Below are positions 41,542-52,957 of a stretch of 64,000 nt of DNA, piece after piece. The DNA lies in NCBI RefSeq assembly GCF_008326425.1, contig NZ_AP018929.1, forward strand, positions 1,626,875-1,690,874, read 5' to 3'. Below the pieces are notes generated by a model. That model was not told where the DNA came from. It ran no database searches and saw only the letters and a program-made list of their open reading frames with translations. The DNA is from Sulfuracidifex tepidarius. GTDB taxonomy: Archaea > Thermoproteota > Thermoprotei_A > Sulfolobales > Sulfolobaceae. Within the stretch, counting starts at the first letter, position 1. Every line of letters begins with the position of its first letter. The translations under genes and the position numbers were made by a program.

Positions 41542-42560
41542 AACACATCACCTTCTTTCAACCATTGCATTATTTTATTTGCATAGTATGTAATAACTAT
41601 GTCAGCTCCAGCCCTAAAGATAGATGTAGTAACTTCTAGTACAGACCTTTTTTCATCTATCCATCCGTTTATCGATGCAGCCTTAATCATGCTATACTCG
41701 CCGCTTACATGATATGCAGCTAACGTGTAAGAAGGAAAATTTCTTTTCACTTCTGATATAACGTCTAAGTACGTATGCGCAGGTTTTACCATAACAATGT
41801 CAGCTCCTTCTTCTATGTCTAAATAAACCTCCCTCAATGCCTCCTCTTTGTTACGAGGATCCATTTGGTATCCCCTTCTATCTCCAAATGCAGGTTTGGA
41901 ATAAGCTGCGTCCCTGAAAGGACCATAGAAGCTAGAAGCGTACTTAGAACTATAAGCCATTATCGGTATATCCTCATAACCATTTTCATCTAAGGTTCTT
42001 CTTATCTCGCCAACCACACCATCCATCATACTAGAAGGAGCTATAACATCTGCACCAGCTTTAGCTTGGCTTAACGCTATTTTAGCATGTAACTTAATGC
42101 TCTCGTCATTATCCACTTTATAAGAACTTCCGTTAACCCTTACAATTCCGCAATGTCCATGGGAAGTATACTCATCCGTGCATTCATCGGTGATGACTAA
42201 CACCTTATCTCCGAAGGTTTCCTTGATTATTTTTGTAGACCTTTGAATTACTCCGTTAGAGTCCATAGCTGAGCTCGCTATGTCATCTTTGTATTTAGGT
42301 ATACCAAAAAGAATAAATTTATTTATGCCATTTTCAATAGATAATTCAATAAATTTTATCAGTTTATCATTAATTGGATATCTATAAACGTCTGGCATAG
42401 ATGGGATTTCCTCTGGGGAAGAGATATCCTCTTTTATGAAAACTGGAAGTACAAGTGAATCCTTCCTGATATAACTTTCAGCCGTCAGATCTCTCAGGAG
42501 TTTCTTTTCTCTTAATCTCCTCGGTCTTATCGTCGGGAATGTGACCATAGTTAAATACAT
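41538..42560 (-). CDS. hemB: Delta-aminolevulinic acid dehydratase (porphobilinogen synthase)
   Basis: 340 aa. [35 protein letters not shown] (a Cys-bearing, zinc-type metal site in part: C-x-D-E-Y-x-S-H-G-H-C-G), [20 protein letters not shown] (Schiff-base Lys) and [13 protein letters not shown] (second Lys). Start ATG 42560 or ATG 42548 (MVTFPTIRP). Either lies within the 3' end of hemA, an overlap of 71-83 bp. Confidence 0.96.
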   Translation of the reverse strand: MYLTMVTFPTIRPRRLREKKLLRDLTAESYIRKDSLVLPVFIKEDISSPEEIPSMPDVYRYPINDKLIKFIELSIENGINKFILFGIPKYKDDIASSAMDSNGVIQRSTKIIKETFGDKVLVITDECTDEYTSHGHCGIVRVNGSSYKVDNDESIKLHAKIALSQAKAGADVIAPSSMMDGVVGEIRRTLDENGYEDIPIMAYSSKYASSFYGPFRDAAYSKPAFGDRRGYQMDPRNKEEALREVYLDIEEGADIVMVKPAHTYLDVISEVKRNFPSYTLAAYHVSGEYSMIKAASINGWIDEKRSVLEVTTSIFRAGADIVITYYANKIMQWLKEGDVF

Positions 42561-43782
42561 CGATTAGAAAGTTAATGTATCTTCTTTCGTCGTTTTCCAC
42601 CATTACCTTTATGTTTTTTATTAAGGGCTCTAAACCCTTGTTTATAATCGATTTAGACATCACGTCAAGCACTTCGTCAATGTCCTTATCTACATTGATG
42701 TTTCTCTTCTCCAGTTCCCTCTTAGCCTTTTTTACTTCTGTTTCTCTTACTCTTTCTACATTACCTAAGATTCTAGAAATTATTTCATTTTGTTGCTCTT
42801 TTATATGGTCTATCATGAATTCTTGAACTCCCTCTTCGACTATTTCGTCTATCTTAGGTAACTCCTCTAATCTATTTGCCATATTAAGCATTGAATAATC
42901 CTGAAGGTCGGTGAGCGTGAGTACGTTTTTCCCATAAAACAAAGAGGGAACAGACAAGTCTACTAGAATTAAAGGTCTATCGCCCTCCAATTTAATTTGG
43001 TTTCTTATGCCTGAAACCGCTGAAATGACCACGTCAAAGTCAGAGACCCTTGAGAAATCTAAACTCATAGAGTTATAGCCATATTTCTTACCTAATTCTT
43101 CCGCCTTGCTTAGTGTCCTATTCATTATGGTAACGTTTTTTATGCCTTCCTTGTAGAGAAGCTCAGACATCTTGGAGCCTATCTCTCCTGCTCCTATCAC
43201 TAGAACGCTAGCTTTTTCAAGATCATTTATAACACTTTTAATTTTATCTAAAGTAAGGGAATATATTCCCACCTTTCCTTTCGAGATGTTTGTTCTACTC
43301 CTAGCGTTACGACCTACCCTCAAAGCTCTTTCAATTAACCTTTCTATCTCTTTATCCATGATCCCCATTTTTTTAGACTCTAACATAGCGTTCTTTATTT
43401 GATTGAGAATTTCGTATTCGCCGACTGCTATGGAGTCAACGCCACTTGCAACGTAAAACAAATGTTTAATTGTCTCTAGACCATTTTTTATAATGCTTTC
43501 ATGTCTCTCAAGTTTACCGTTATGTATCGAATAAATATGTTCTAGAAGGGACTCTGCTACATGTTTCGCGTTTTCGCTGTGTATGTAAATCTCAACTCTA
43601 TTACAAGTTTGAAGTACGAAGAATCCTCCTTTAACTAGCTCATGTATTTTTTTAATTTCACATTCATTTAGATAATAGTTATGTAAGTATTTTATTCCTA
43701 CATTTTTATAAGTGAAAATTAAAGCTGAGAAATTATCATTCAATTGATCCTCTATTTTCTTCTTGTCGAGCATGCCCCTCAC
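42478..43782 (-). CDS. hemA: Glutamyl-tRNA reductase
   Basis: 434 aa. LQTCNRVEIYIHSE with the catalytic Cys, GVDSIAVGEYEILNQIKNA, NADPH-binding VLVIGAGEIGSKMSELL, and MNRTLSKAEELGKKYG. First committed step of the C5 tetrapyrrole route. Its start overlaps the siroheme synthase gene by 47 bp (ATG 43782; 43773 possible) and its end overlaps hemB. Confidence 0.96.
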   Translation of the reverse strand: MRGMLDKKKIEDQLNDNFSALIFTYKNVGIKYLHNYYLNECEIKKIHELVKGGFFVLQTCNRVEIYIHSENAKHVAESLLEHIYSIHNGKLERHESIIKNGLETIKHLFYVASGVDSIAVGEYEILNQIKNAMLESKKMGIMDKEIERLIERALRVGRNARSRTNISKGKVGIYSLTLDKIKSVINDLEKASVLVIGAGEIGSKMSELLYKEGIKNVTIMNRTLSKAEELGKKYGYNSMSLDFSRVSDFDVVISAVSGIRNQIKLEGDRPLILVDLSVPSLFYGKNVLTLTDLQDYSMLNMANRLEELPKIDEIVEEGVQEFMIDHIKEQQNEIISRILGNVERVRETEVKKAKRELEKRNINVDKDIDEVLDVMSKSIINKGLEPLIKNIKVMVENDERRYINFLIDVFNYGHIPDDKTEEIKRKETPERSDG

Positions 43783-44428
43783 CTATTAATTCTTTAGCTC
43801 GTTCAAGTGACCTTGTGATATCATCTGTTTTTGCAAGGTTCCTGAAAGACTCATCGTTGAAAATGACATGGTATAGATTATACCTTACTTTCGGGTCTTT
43901 TACGTTTTCCTTCAAGAAAGATTTAACGTAGGTCATAGACTTCAAGAGGTTTACCATTTCACGTGAATCAGCAATTTCTATTACTTTTTTTAATAATTCT
44001 TTTGATACTAAACTAGAATTTCCAAATGTAGTAATCGCGATACCAAAGTTATCGTTAACGGACGATATGGGAACTATGAAGTCTGATGATTCCCTATCAG
44101 AAGGGTTGTTGCACAGCTTTCCCAGGAATCTACTAATTTTGCAAACTTCTCGGTTTAAGTCATGATCGCTTGTAGCAGATATTATAATTAAAGAGTCCCT
44201 TATCACATTTGGAAGGTTTTCCAGCGTTACTTTCATTTTCACTAATGACAGATTATTATTATTTTGACTCTCTCTTATTAACTCTTCTGAAAAATTTTCA
44301 CTAATTACTTTAACTGGAAATCCAGCTTTAGCCATCTCTTTCGCTCTAATAGTTCCCACTGTACCTCCTCCAATTATGGCTACTTTAATATTGCTAGTAC
44401 GCAGGAAGATGGGAAAGAAATAACTCAT
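43736..44428 (-). CDS. Precorrin-2 dehydrogenase/sirohydrochlorin ferrochelatase-like (siroheme synthase, Met8/CysG N-terminal type)
   Basis: 230 aa. MSYFFPIFLRTSNIKVAIIG and GGGTVGTIRAKEMAKAG form the NAD-binding fold; CNNPSDRESSDFIVPISSVN is the diagnostic loop of this family. It converts precorrin-2 to sirohydrochlorin and may insert iron. It is the first gene of the haem cluster. In archaea sirohaem is also the precursor of haem by the alternative route, so the gene fits the pathway well. Confidence 0.92.
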   Translation of the reverse strand: MSYFFPIFLRTSNIKVAIIGGGTVGTIRAKEMAKAGFPVKVISENFSEELIRESQNNNNLSLVKMKVTLENLPNVIRDSLIIISATSDHDLNREVCKISRFLGKLCNNPSDRESSDFIVPISSVNDNFGIAITTFGNSSLVSKELLKKVIEIADSREMVNLLKSMTYVKSFLKENVKDPKVRYNLYHVIFNDESFRNLAKTDDITRSLERAKELIGEGHARQEENRGSIE

Positions 44429-44464
44429 ATAAGAACTTACGTTTCTCCGTCTTTAAATACTAGG

Positions 44465-45517
44465 TTAGAACCACTTGTCGAGTCCAGTCTGCCTTTCCAT
44501 GTTTTTGCTTATCTTCATTCCCTTATGAAGCCTGGCTATACCATTAGCTACTCTATCTTCATTAAAGTCGTGTTCGTTAACCAGGATTTCCCTTATACGA
44601 TCTTCATTAGGGTTCTCCATTTCTATTGTAGAGTTAGGTTCGCTCACTTTAGGATCTAGAAAAAGCTTTCTAATATGCTTATAATCAAAGTCTATATCTT
44701 TCTCATCTAAATCTTTCCCTATTGCATTTTCGATGCTGCCATATTTCTTTATAATTTTTAGAGCTGTCTTAGCTCCTATCCCTTTTACCCCTTCTGGGTT
44801 GTAGTCAGTTCCTACCAAAATTCCTATGTCTATTAGTTGTTCTCTAGATAGTTCCAATTTTTTGGCTAAGGTCACGAAATCTATAAATTGAGGCGAAATA
44901 TCAACGTAAACGTCTTTGTTAGGAAGCTTTCTTTTTCCTGATAGGGTCAGATTCCTTACCAATCTGTCAGCGCCGAAAAGCAATGAGTCATAGTCTTGGC
45001 TTGCGGATGCCCACGTGTAACCTTTATGAGTTAAGTATGCCGCCTCCGCTTCACCTTCAGAGGGAGCCTGTAATACTGGTATCCCCATAGCTTGGAGTAA
45101 CTCTTTACTTTCTTCAGCGACGGCATTTGTAAGTCTAGAAGACATTTGGGCATATTTCTTCATTGACCTGATCTCTCCCTCTTTCCTTGCTTGTTCATAT
45201 TTTTCCATAGCTTTCTCTTTAATTTCTATTCTACGGCGTAACTCAGCAGATTTTTCTTCTGGCGGTTTTCCGTCAAATACATATACTGGAATAATACCTG
45301 ACTCTACTATATTTATTGTTCTATAAAATATTCCGCTAAGGTGGCTAGTAGGTCTACCTTTACTGTCCATCAATGGAGTCCCATCTGTTTGCCTTATAGC
45401 TGCAAGAAACTGATATATTGCATTATATGCATCTATAGCTATCTTTTTTCCCTTCAATTCATTAAAGGATATATCTCTAGCTATATCCTCTACTATGTCT
45501 GAAAGATCTACTCCGAT
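44465..45517 (-). CDS. fen: Flap endonuclease 1, apparent ATC start
   Basis: About 350 aa. KIAIDAYNAIYQFLAAIRQ, VYVFDGKPPEEKSAELRRR, APSEGEAEAAYLTHKG, ASQDYDSLLFGADR, IGILVGTDYNPEGVKGIG and a PIP-box-like QTGLDKWF at the end. FEN1 proteins begin (M)GVDL; here the frame reads GVDLSDIVEDIARDISFNEL just upstream of KGKKIAID, but the codon in the Met position (45515-45517) is ATC, with TGA before it. The first usual start, TTG 45457, would remove about 20 conserved residues. It overlaps the upstream gene by 10 bp. Confidence 0.9.
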   Translation of the reverse strand: MGVDLSDIVEDIARDISFNELKGKKIAIDAYNAIYQFLAAIRQTDGTPLMDSKGRPTSHLSGIFYRTINIVESGIIPVYVFDGKPPEEKSAELRRRIEIKEKAMEKYEQARKEGEIRSMKKYAQMSSRLTNAVAEESKELLQAMGIPVLQAPSEGEAEAAYLTHKGYTWASASQDYDSLLFGADRLVRNLTLSGKRKLPNKDVYVDISPQFIDFVTLAKKLELSREQLIDIGILVGTDYNPEGVKGIGAKTALKIIKKYGSIENAIGKDLDEKDIDFDYKHIRKLFLDPKVSEPNSTIEMENPNEDRIREILVNEHDFNEDRVANGIARLHKGMKISKNMERQTGLDKWF

Positions 45518-45744
45518 TCATAATCACCTAAATAAGTTATCATTCTGGTATCTTCTTTTATGAGAGAAACTGAAATAATTCCTCTCATTTCGAGGGCCAT
45601 TAAGGCCTTTAAAAAATCTTTATGTGATACTTCATATTTCACGCTTTTTTGAACTTCCTTGTATAAATCATCCTCAACTATTGGGGCATTGAGTTTCCTT
45701 ACTTTTTCCATAATTACATAAGATATAGGTACTTCCCTCCACAT
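45508..45744 (-). CDS. Small winged-helix-like protein after cdc48
   Basis: 78 aa. ISYVIMEKVRKLNAPIVEDD, LYKEVQKSVKYEVSHKDFLK and ALMALEMRGIISVSLIKEDT have the rhythm of a winged helix. It lies between cdc48 (4 bp gap) and FEN1 (10 bp overlap) on the same strand. I recognise no named family; similar small proteins next to cdc48 may occur in Sulfolobales. Function unknown. Confidence 0.65.
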   Translation of the reverse strand: MWREVPISYVIMEKVRKLNAPIVEDDLYKEVQKSVKYEVSHKDFLKALMALEMRGIISVSLIKEDTRMITYLGDYESE

Positions 45745-45748
45745 GCTA

Positions 45749-48043
<2,295 letters not shown>

Positions 48044-48107
48044 ACTTGATCTCCAAAGAAATATATGGCTTCGAAGGTAATAAGAACTTGTGTATCAAAA
48101 GATTTAT

Positions 48108-48383
48108 TTAGAACCCTAGTCTTGTCATTCCAACAACTTCGGCGTGGCTTACTCCTTCAACGGAGCTTGCAGTATCTTCTAAGAAATCAGTTCCTCCTTC
48201 GGTCTGCTCTGGCATTTGTATATACAAAACAAGTGAGTTCAGGCCATAAGCTATGGGTTCAGTTTCTTTCTTTACGATCTTGTACCCCTCGGGTAATTTC
48301 GAGGCTATGCTTTGATAGATATTATCTAAACTTACCTCGTCTCCATCAGGAAATACTTTTAAGACTACTAAGAGTTCTGTCAT
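48108..48383 (-). CDS. Translation elongation factor EF-1 beta
   Basis: 91 aa from ATG 48383 (GTG 48392 is possible), preceded by AAGGTGAT. Nucleotide-exchange factor for EF-1 alpha: LLVVLKVFPDGDEVSLDNI, KKETEPIAYGLNSLVLYIQM and the end HAEVVGMTRLGF, typical of archaeal EF-1B. It begins just after the zinc-ribbon gene stop, an arrangement seen widely in archaea. Confidence 0.93.
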   Translation of the reverse strand: MTELLVVLKVFPDGDEVSLDNIYQSIASKLPEGYKIVKKETEPIAYGLNSLVLYIQMPEQTEGGTDFLEDTASSVEGVSHAEVVGMTRLGF

Positions 48384-48393
48384 CTTTATCACC

Positions 48394-48594
48394 TTAAGGT
48401 CCTTTGAAACCGCATTTAGGACAAGTGTACTCTACAGTTTGCTCTCTGCATAAATAATCTCTGATTATAGTTACTTCTCCACAGTTTGGACAAGTGAACT
48501 CAACACCTCTTTCCTTGGGATGCAATAATTTCCCGCAACTAGAACATACTAAAGGTTCAACTTCATCCCTAATGCTTAACTTAATTGATGACAT
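48394..48594 (-). CDS. Zinc-ribbon RNA-binding-type protein (COG2888-like)
   Basis: 66 aa with four CxxC knuckles: PLVCSSCGKLL, FTCPNCGEVT, a lone Cys in DYLCREQ, and YTCPKCGFKGP. It matches the small archaeal zinc proteins coded next to EF-1 beta. Function not established; RNA binding is presumed. About 60 bp to the divergent pth2. Confidence 0.88.
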   Translation of the reverse strand: MSSIKLSIRDEVEPLVCSSCGKLLHPKERGVEFTCPNCGEVTIIRDYLCREQTVEYTCPKCGFKGP

Positions 48595-48655
48595 GTGTTA
48601 CAGCCCTCAGGTAAATTAATATTAAGCATATTTATGTTTACTCTATCGCTCTATC

Positions 48656-49015
48656 ATGAAAATGGTAATCTTGGTAAGAACGGATCTTCAAATGGGTAAG
48701 GGTAAGATAGCAAGCCAAGCGGCTCACGCTGCAGTGTCTTTAGTTATTGACATATTGACATATCATAAATCAACATATAAAGAATGGCTTGACCAATGGA
48801 TTATGGAAGGTCAGCCAAAAATCGTAGTGAAAGTAGCCTCGGAGGGAGAGCTTATAGAGAGAATTAACAAGGCTAAAGCGGAGAATCTTCCTACTACTAT
48901 GATTCATGATGCAGGGAGAACCCAGATAACCCCGGGTACGCTAACATGTGGAGGGATAGGCCCTGCACCAGATATGTCAATAGATAAGATAACTGGTGAT
49001 TTGAAATTACTTTGA
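48656..49015 (+). CDS. pth2: Peptidyl-tRNA hydrolase, Pth2 type
   Basis: 119 aa. MGKGKIASQAAHAAVSL, TTMIHDAGRTQITPGTLTCG and GIGPAPDMSIDKITGDLKLL are the complete Pth2 signature. It releases peptides from peptidyl-tRNA that falls off ribosomes. The stop TGA (49013-49015) overlaps the TTG start of truD. Confidence 0.97.
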   Translation: MKMVILVRTDLQMGKGKIASQAAHAAVSLVIDILTYHKSTYKEWLDQWIMEGQPKIVVKVASEGELIERINKAKAENLPTTMIHDAGRTQITPGTLTCGGIGPAPDMSIDKITGDLKLL

Positions 49016-50157
49016 AGCCGAATGAAATCGATTTAGCAATAGGTATGGAGAAATATTTCTTCGATTGGACGGAAGTCAAGATGAATATATCCCGTCCAGA
49101 AGGTTTCAAAGTAACTGAAGAAATAGATGATAAAAGCTGCGAATCGTGGAAGGGCCTAGAAAACGGCAAATATGCTGTTTTTCTTCTGACTAAAAAAGGA
49201 AGGGATCATTTTTCAGTTATGAGGGAAATTAACCTAAATTTTAGATCCAAAATCAGCTATATAGGAATAAAAGACGCTAATGCAGTGTCGTCACAGTTGA
49301 TTTACGCTGACGCACGGTCTTTCTCTAACATACCTCAATTTTACGAAGCAGAGGACGGTTCGTTTACCATGAAGTTCGTTGGGTTTGCAAATGAAAAACT
49401 TCCTCACACAGGAAATTTTTTCTCAATTACGGTGGAAACTAAATCTAATGACGAGTTGCAGGAAATGAAACAGAGAATTCTCGAGATTTCAAAAGAAGGC
49501 TACTTGCCTAATTTCATCGGTTATCAACGTTTCGGAACTCGCAGGCCAATATCTCATGTGATAGGTAAACTACTCTTGAAAAGAGAGTGGGAAAAGGCGT
49601 TTAAGTGGATTATAGGATTTCCGTTTTTAGCTGAGAACGAAAAGATAAGGAAAGTAAGATCAGTTTTTCACTCAAGCAGAAGAGATAAAGTAAGAGAATT
49701 CCTTGAAGCGTTTCCTTCTTCCTCTTTCTACGAAAGAAACTTGTTAAGAAATTACGTTATCACGGGGAGCTATTACGAAGCTCTAAAAAGATCTTCGTTG
49801 CCATTAGATATCTACATTGACGCTTTTCAAGCATACATTTTCAACAGATACCTATCTAGACTTATGGGCGAAATAAAAGACAAGGAATGTGTAATAAAAA
49901 TGCCAATTTATTTCAGTGGCTGTGATGATTTGTGCAAGGAACTCTACGAGGAAGAGGGAATAGATAGGGGAATGCTTACAGGCGTATTCAAGGTGAAGGT
50001 AAGAGAACTCCAGAGAAAAGCATTCATGAAAGTTAGATCCGTGTCATTCAGTGAGGAAAAAAATAGACTTATCATAAACTTTTCCTTACCCCGAGGTTCA
50101 TATGCCACAATTTTCCTGAGGGAACTAAGCCATACAAACCCGTTGATGTTTACATAG
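49012..50157 (+). CDS. truD: tRNA pseudouridine synthase D
   Basis: 381 aa. Catalytic Asp in SYIGIKDANAVSSQL, then HTGNFFSITVE and LPNFIGYQRFGTRRPISHVI. TruD/Pus7 modifies U13 of certain tRNAs and other sites. TTG 49012 overlaps the pth2 stop; the MKPNEIDLAIGMEKYF start fits archaeal homologues. It is convergent with aspS (6 bp gap). Confidence 0.94.
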   Translation: MKPNEIDLAIGMEKYFFDWTEVKMNISRPEGFKVTEEIDDKSCESWKGLENGKYAVFLLTKKGRDHFSVMREINLNFRSKISYIGIKDANAVSSQLIYADARSFSNIPQFYEAEDGSFTMKFVGFANEKLPHTGNFFSITVETKSNDELQEMKQRILEISKEGYLPNFIGYQRFGTRRPISHVIGKLLLKREWEKAFKWIIGFPFLAENEKIRKVRSVFHSSRRDKVREFLEAFPSSSFYERNLLRNYVITGSYYEALKRSSLPLDIYIDAFQAYIFNRYLSRLMGEIKDKECVIKMPIYFSGCDDLCKELYEEEGIDRGMLTGVFKVKVRELQRKAFMKVRSVSFSEEKNRLIINFSLPRGSYATIFLRELSHTNPLMFT

Positions 50158-50163
50158 AAGGAT

Positions 50164-51453
50164 TTAAGGTACGAGCCTCTTTTTATCTCTAGGGAAAGGC
50201 ACTATTTCCTTAACATTTTGAAGACCCGTTAGCATTAACATTAGTCTTGATAGACCCATTCCGAAGCCAGCGTGAGGTGGCATTCCGTAATCGAACCATC
50301 TGAGGAAGAATTCAAAACTGGAAGGATTTAGTCCCCTAGCCTTGAGAGCGTTCTCTAAGACTTCTCTTCTATAGTTTCTGCTACTTCCTGAGACTATTTC
50401 TAAGAACCTGAATATGAGGTCAAAGCTCTCGCTTAAATCGCTGTTTTCATTCTTTGCTCTAGTATAGAAAGGTCTGCTTAAAGTGGGCCAATCTGTAACG
50501 AAATAGAGGTCTTCTTTGAGTTCTTCGTTTAGAACTCTAAGTTCAGGTGTTCCTATATCATCTCCGAATTTCAGATCTATACCTTTTCCATTAAGTATTT
50601 CTAACGCCTCTGAGTATGTTATTCTCTTTAACGGAAATCTCACTTCTGGTAAGCTGTAATTTAAAGCCTTGAGTTCATTTTCGCACTCGCTTCTAACTTT
50701 TTCTAGAATATTACTGATTATGTCTTCTAAAGTATGCATAACTTCATTATAATCTGAGAATGCCATCTCAACATCCATGCTTACAAACTCCGACAAGTGG
50801 TATGGTGTGTCTGAATCTTCTGCCCTCCATGCGGGAGCTATCTCAAAAACTCTCTCCACTGCACCAGCCATTAATTCTTTATATAACTGCGGACTCTGAG
50901 CTAGAAAAGCTTCCTTTCCAAAGTAAATTACTGTGAATAATTGAGCTCCGCCTTCTGTTCCAGTAGCTATAAGCTTAGGCGTGAAAATTTCATAGAAGCC
51001 TTTTTTATATAATGTCTCTCTGAATGCTTTAACTGCAACTGACTGGATTTTAATTACTGCATTCATTTCTTCTCTTCTGAGATCAAGAAGCCTCTCCCTT
51101 AGTCTTGTATCTAGATCCGCTTTCACCTTTCCTGTCACATCAAGCGGTAAGGGAGATTTAGCTTTGCTTATTAATTCTAGCTCTTCTACGTGTATCTCTG
51201 CACCCCTAGGAGCCCTTTTGTCGGCTTTTACTTTCCCTTTAACCTTTACCACGGACTCCTGCGAAAGTTCGTTCGCTAATGAGAAAGAAGGAGAATCCTT
51301 TGCCAGAACGGCTTGGCCTAGCCCAGTCTTATCTCTTATTAAGAGAAATTTCTTTCCCCCTAAATCTCTAACGTTAAAAATCCACCCAGCTATTTCAACC
51401 TCCTTTCCTTCAAGTTCGGGTCCTATTTCTGAAACAAAGTGAGTCCTATACAT
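50164..51453 (-). CDS. aspS: Aspartyl-tRNA synthetase (class II, archaeal type)
   Basis: 429 aa from ATG 51453 (TTG 51465 would overlap the upstream gene). N-terminal OB-fold ([20 protein letters not shown]), class II motif 2 [20 protein letters not shown] and motif 3 [16 protein letters not shown]. Charges tRNA-Asp; in archaea lacking AsnRS it may also mischarge tRNA-Asn, which I cannot decide here. It starts just after the KH-like gene stop. Confidence 0.96.
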   Translation of the reverse strand: MYRTHFVSEIGPELEGKEVEIAGWIFNVRDLGGKKFLLIRDKTGLGQAVLAKDSPSFSLANELSQESVVKVKGKVKADKRAPRGAEIHVEELELISKAKSPLPLDVTGKVKADLDTRLRERLLDLRREEMNAVIKIQSVAVKAFRETLYKKGFYEIFTPKLIATGTEGGAQLFTVIYFGKEAFLAQSPQLYKELMAGAVERVFEIAPAWRAEDSDTPYHLSEFVSMDVEMAFSDYNEVMHTLEDIISNILEKVRSECENELKALNYSLPEVRFPLKRITYSEALEILNGKGIDLKFGDDIGTPELRVLNEELKEDLYFVTDWPTLSRPFYTRAKNENSDLSESFDLIFRFLEIVSGSSRNYRREVLENALKARGLNPSSFEFFLRWFDYGMPPHAGFGMGLSRLMLMLTGLQNVKEIVPFPRDKKRLVP

Positions 51454-51457
51454 TTTT

Positions 51458-51964
51458 TTATTCAACCCTTATGCGTACAGCAGTAGAATGGATTTTTGAA
51501 AGTGCTGATTCTAAGATCCCTGCTTCGGCTGGTAACATTCTCCTCTCGGATCTTGATACCCGTATGACGTATTGCACTGATCCATCAGGCAACCAAACAG
51601 TGTTCACTCCTAATACCCTTGCAGGTGAGAGAAGTTGCATAGCACTGTTCTTTATACTATTAGTTTTCTCCAAAACTCGCACTTTAACCTTTAATTTATC
51701 TTGTAGAACCTTGGCCACCTTTATCCATTTCTGTTGGTTCATTGATGGACCGCTATTTACTAAAAGAATTACTAAATGATTCAACTTAATGGCCTTATCA
51801 TAAGCGGAATCTTTTAATTCTTTAAACTGAGACTCCTCCAGATCTAGTAACATCTTTATGACTTCTACATCAAAGTCATTCACTTTTCCTTCATCAAGAA
51901 GAGATTGACATCTATCACAGAAAAGACCACTTCTAACGCAAACATAATCTAGAGGTATCTTCAT
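51458..51964 (-). CDS. KH-like (NusA-type) RNA-binding protein with Cys motif
   Basis: 168 aa. N-terminal [20 protein letters not shown] (three Cys, possible metal site), then an alpha-beta region and C-terminal [20 protein letters not shown], then [20 protein letters not shown], which resembles NusA-type KH modules. I take it for a conserved archaeal RNA-binding or transcription-related protein, but am unsure of the family. It is upstream of aspS by 4 bp and likely co-transcribed. Confidence 0.68.
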   Translation of the reverse strand: MKIPLDYVCVRSGLFCDRCQSLLDEGKVNDFDVEVIKMLLDLEESQFKELKDSAYDKAIKLNHLVILLVNSGPSMNQQKWIKVAKVLQDKLKVKVRVLEKTNSIKNSAMQLLSPARVLGVNTVWLPDGSVQYVIRVSRSERRMLPAEAGILESALSKIHSTAVRIRVE

Positions 51965-52030
51965 TCTGATCCACTCCGTTTACCGCAATACTTTTGAATA
52001 TGAGCTAATATAGTTATGCAGGGAATATAA

Positions 52031-52201
52031 ATGCCTCTTACAGATCCGGAAAAGCTACAAATAGTTCAGAAAAGAGTGTTTATTAAGAAGGTATGTAGAG
52101 AGTGTGGAGCTTTAAATTCAGTGAGAGCGACAAAATGTAGAAAATGTCACAGTACTAATCTTAGGTTAAAGAAAAAGGACTTACCTACAAAGAAGAGTTA
52201 A
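52031..52201 (+). CDS. rpl40e: Ribosomal protein L40e
   Basis: 56 aa: [20 protein letters not shown], then [20 protein letters not shown] and the basic tail. Two CxxC knuckles form the zinc site of L40e. A leaderless ATG at 52031 after a TATA-like region (about 52005) is likely. The stop (52199-52201) overlaps the convergent gene at 52198 by 4 bp. Confidence 0.94.
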   Translation: MPLTDPEKLQIVQKRVFIKKVCRECGALNSVRATKCRKCHSTNLRLKKKDLPTKKS

Positions 52202-52758
52202 AACTTTATCCCTATGCTGTTTAGCCTTTCCTTTATACTTTTCGAATTTTCCTCGAAATGCTCTACATGCTCAAGTAATATCTCTTTATTTATCACGATT
52301 TTTCTTTCACCTACCATCTTAACTATCTCTTTCAATTCTCTCTCATCCTCTTCTCTGAATGCGTTAGCCTTCAGTAAAATATAATCTTCAAGTAGTATTA
52401 TTTTTGCACTAAAATCTCCTATTTTTTTCTCTGTTGAACTTTCTATCACTATAGGAGGTACAAAGAAATCTTGAATGTTCTCGTACAAGTCTATTTGGAG
52501 TTGATCGTCAGCTATAGGAACTAGAAACCTGGGTGTATCTATAGGTGTCTTTCCTAAATCCCATCCATGTCTCTGGGAAAAATCATCTATAACATCTTCA
52601 TCTGTAAAGACGCTTATAGAAGTTAAGAAAACATCTATATCGCTTTCGACATTTTTACGCCCAAGCGTTACATCGAGTACCGTATCACCTATTATAACGA
52701 AGTCTGTAAGAGAACTTAGTTCCTTCAATACATCTCCTACTTGAGCTAGCTGGATCAT
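52198..52758 (-). CDS. Predicted nucleotidyltransferase
   Basis: 186 aa. [20 protein letters not shown] and [16 protein letters not shown] give the nucleotidyltransferase pattern (G-D...-SDIDV), with a third acidic strand in [13 protein letters not shown]-terminal helices. It is a stand-alone minimal member like those predicted in many archaea; the substrate is unknown, and an antitoxin-like partner is not present next to it. Confidence 0.75.
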   Translation of the reverse strand: MIQLAQVGDVLKELSSLTDFVIIGDTVLDVTLGRKNVESDIDVFLTSISVFTDEDVIDDFSQRHGWDLGKTPIDTPRFLVPIADDQLQIDLYENIQDFFVPPIVIESSTEKKIGDFSAKIILLEDYILLKANAFREEDERELKEIVKMVGERKIVINKEILLEHVEHFEENSKSIKERLNSIGIKF

Positions 52759-52812
52759 GGATACTAACTACGAAACAGTTTTAAAACCTTTATTCTATAT
52801 TTTAAATTGTAT

Positions 52813-52919
52813 GCCGGGATAGCCAAGCGGTAAGGCGGCACTAGCCCATCGTTAGCGCTAAGGGCCGCAGTGGGTGGTTGGTCACCCGTTTATCGAGGGT
52901 TCAAATCCCTCTCCCGGCT
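52813..52919 (+). tRNA. tRNA-Cys (GCA), appears to need two introns
   Basis: Acceptor GCCGGGA/TCCCGGC, D-arm GCC-AAGCGGTAA-GGC, T-arm GAGGG-TTCAAAT-CCCTC and discriminator T73 all point to tRNA-Cys. The middle is 35 nt too long. Removing 52840-52861 (22 nt, within the 5' anticodon stem) and 52871-52883 (13 nt, at 37/38) leaves stem GCGGG/CCCGT and loop CCGCAGA with anticodon GCA, 72 nt in all. Position 33 is then C, not T, which is odd, and exact splice points are uncertain. Isotype confidence is high; the intron model is moderate. Confidence 0.8.
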
Positions 52920-52925
52920 CTAAAG

Positions 52926-52935
52926 GTTTATCTAA
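52926..52935 (+). promoter_or_regulatory. TATA-like box for the ThDP-enzyme-like gene
   Basis: GTTTATCTAA lies just after tRNA-Cys, with its centre about 28 bp before ATG 52958. This distance fits a leaderless transcript starting at that ATG and favours it over the ATG at 52940. Confidence 0.4.
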
Positions 52936-52957
52936 TAGAATGATAATACTACAAAAG

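Noticed and set aside
42575-42826. Antisense open frames across the haem genes
   Set aside because: They are Ser/Phe/Leu-rich shadow translations of A-rich coding strands, with no ribosome-binding or promoter signal.
52874-52957. N-terminal extension of the ThDP-like gene beginning inside tRNA-Cys
   Set aside because: The residues encoded by the tRNA are not protein-like; the promoter spacing favours ATG 52958.
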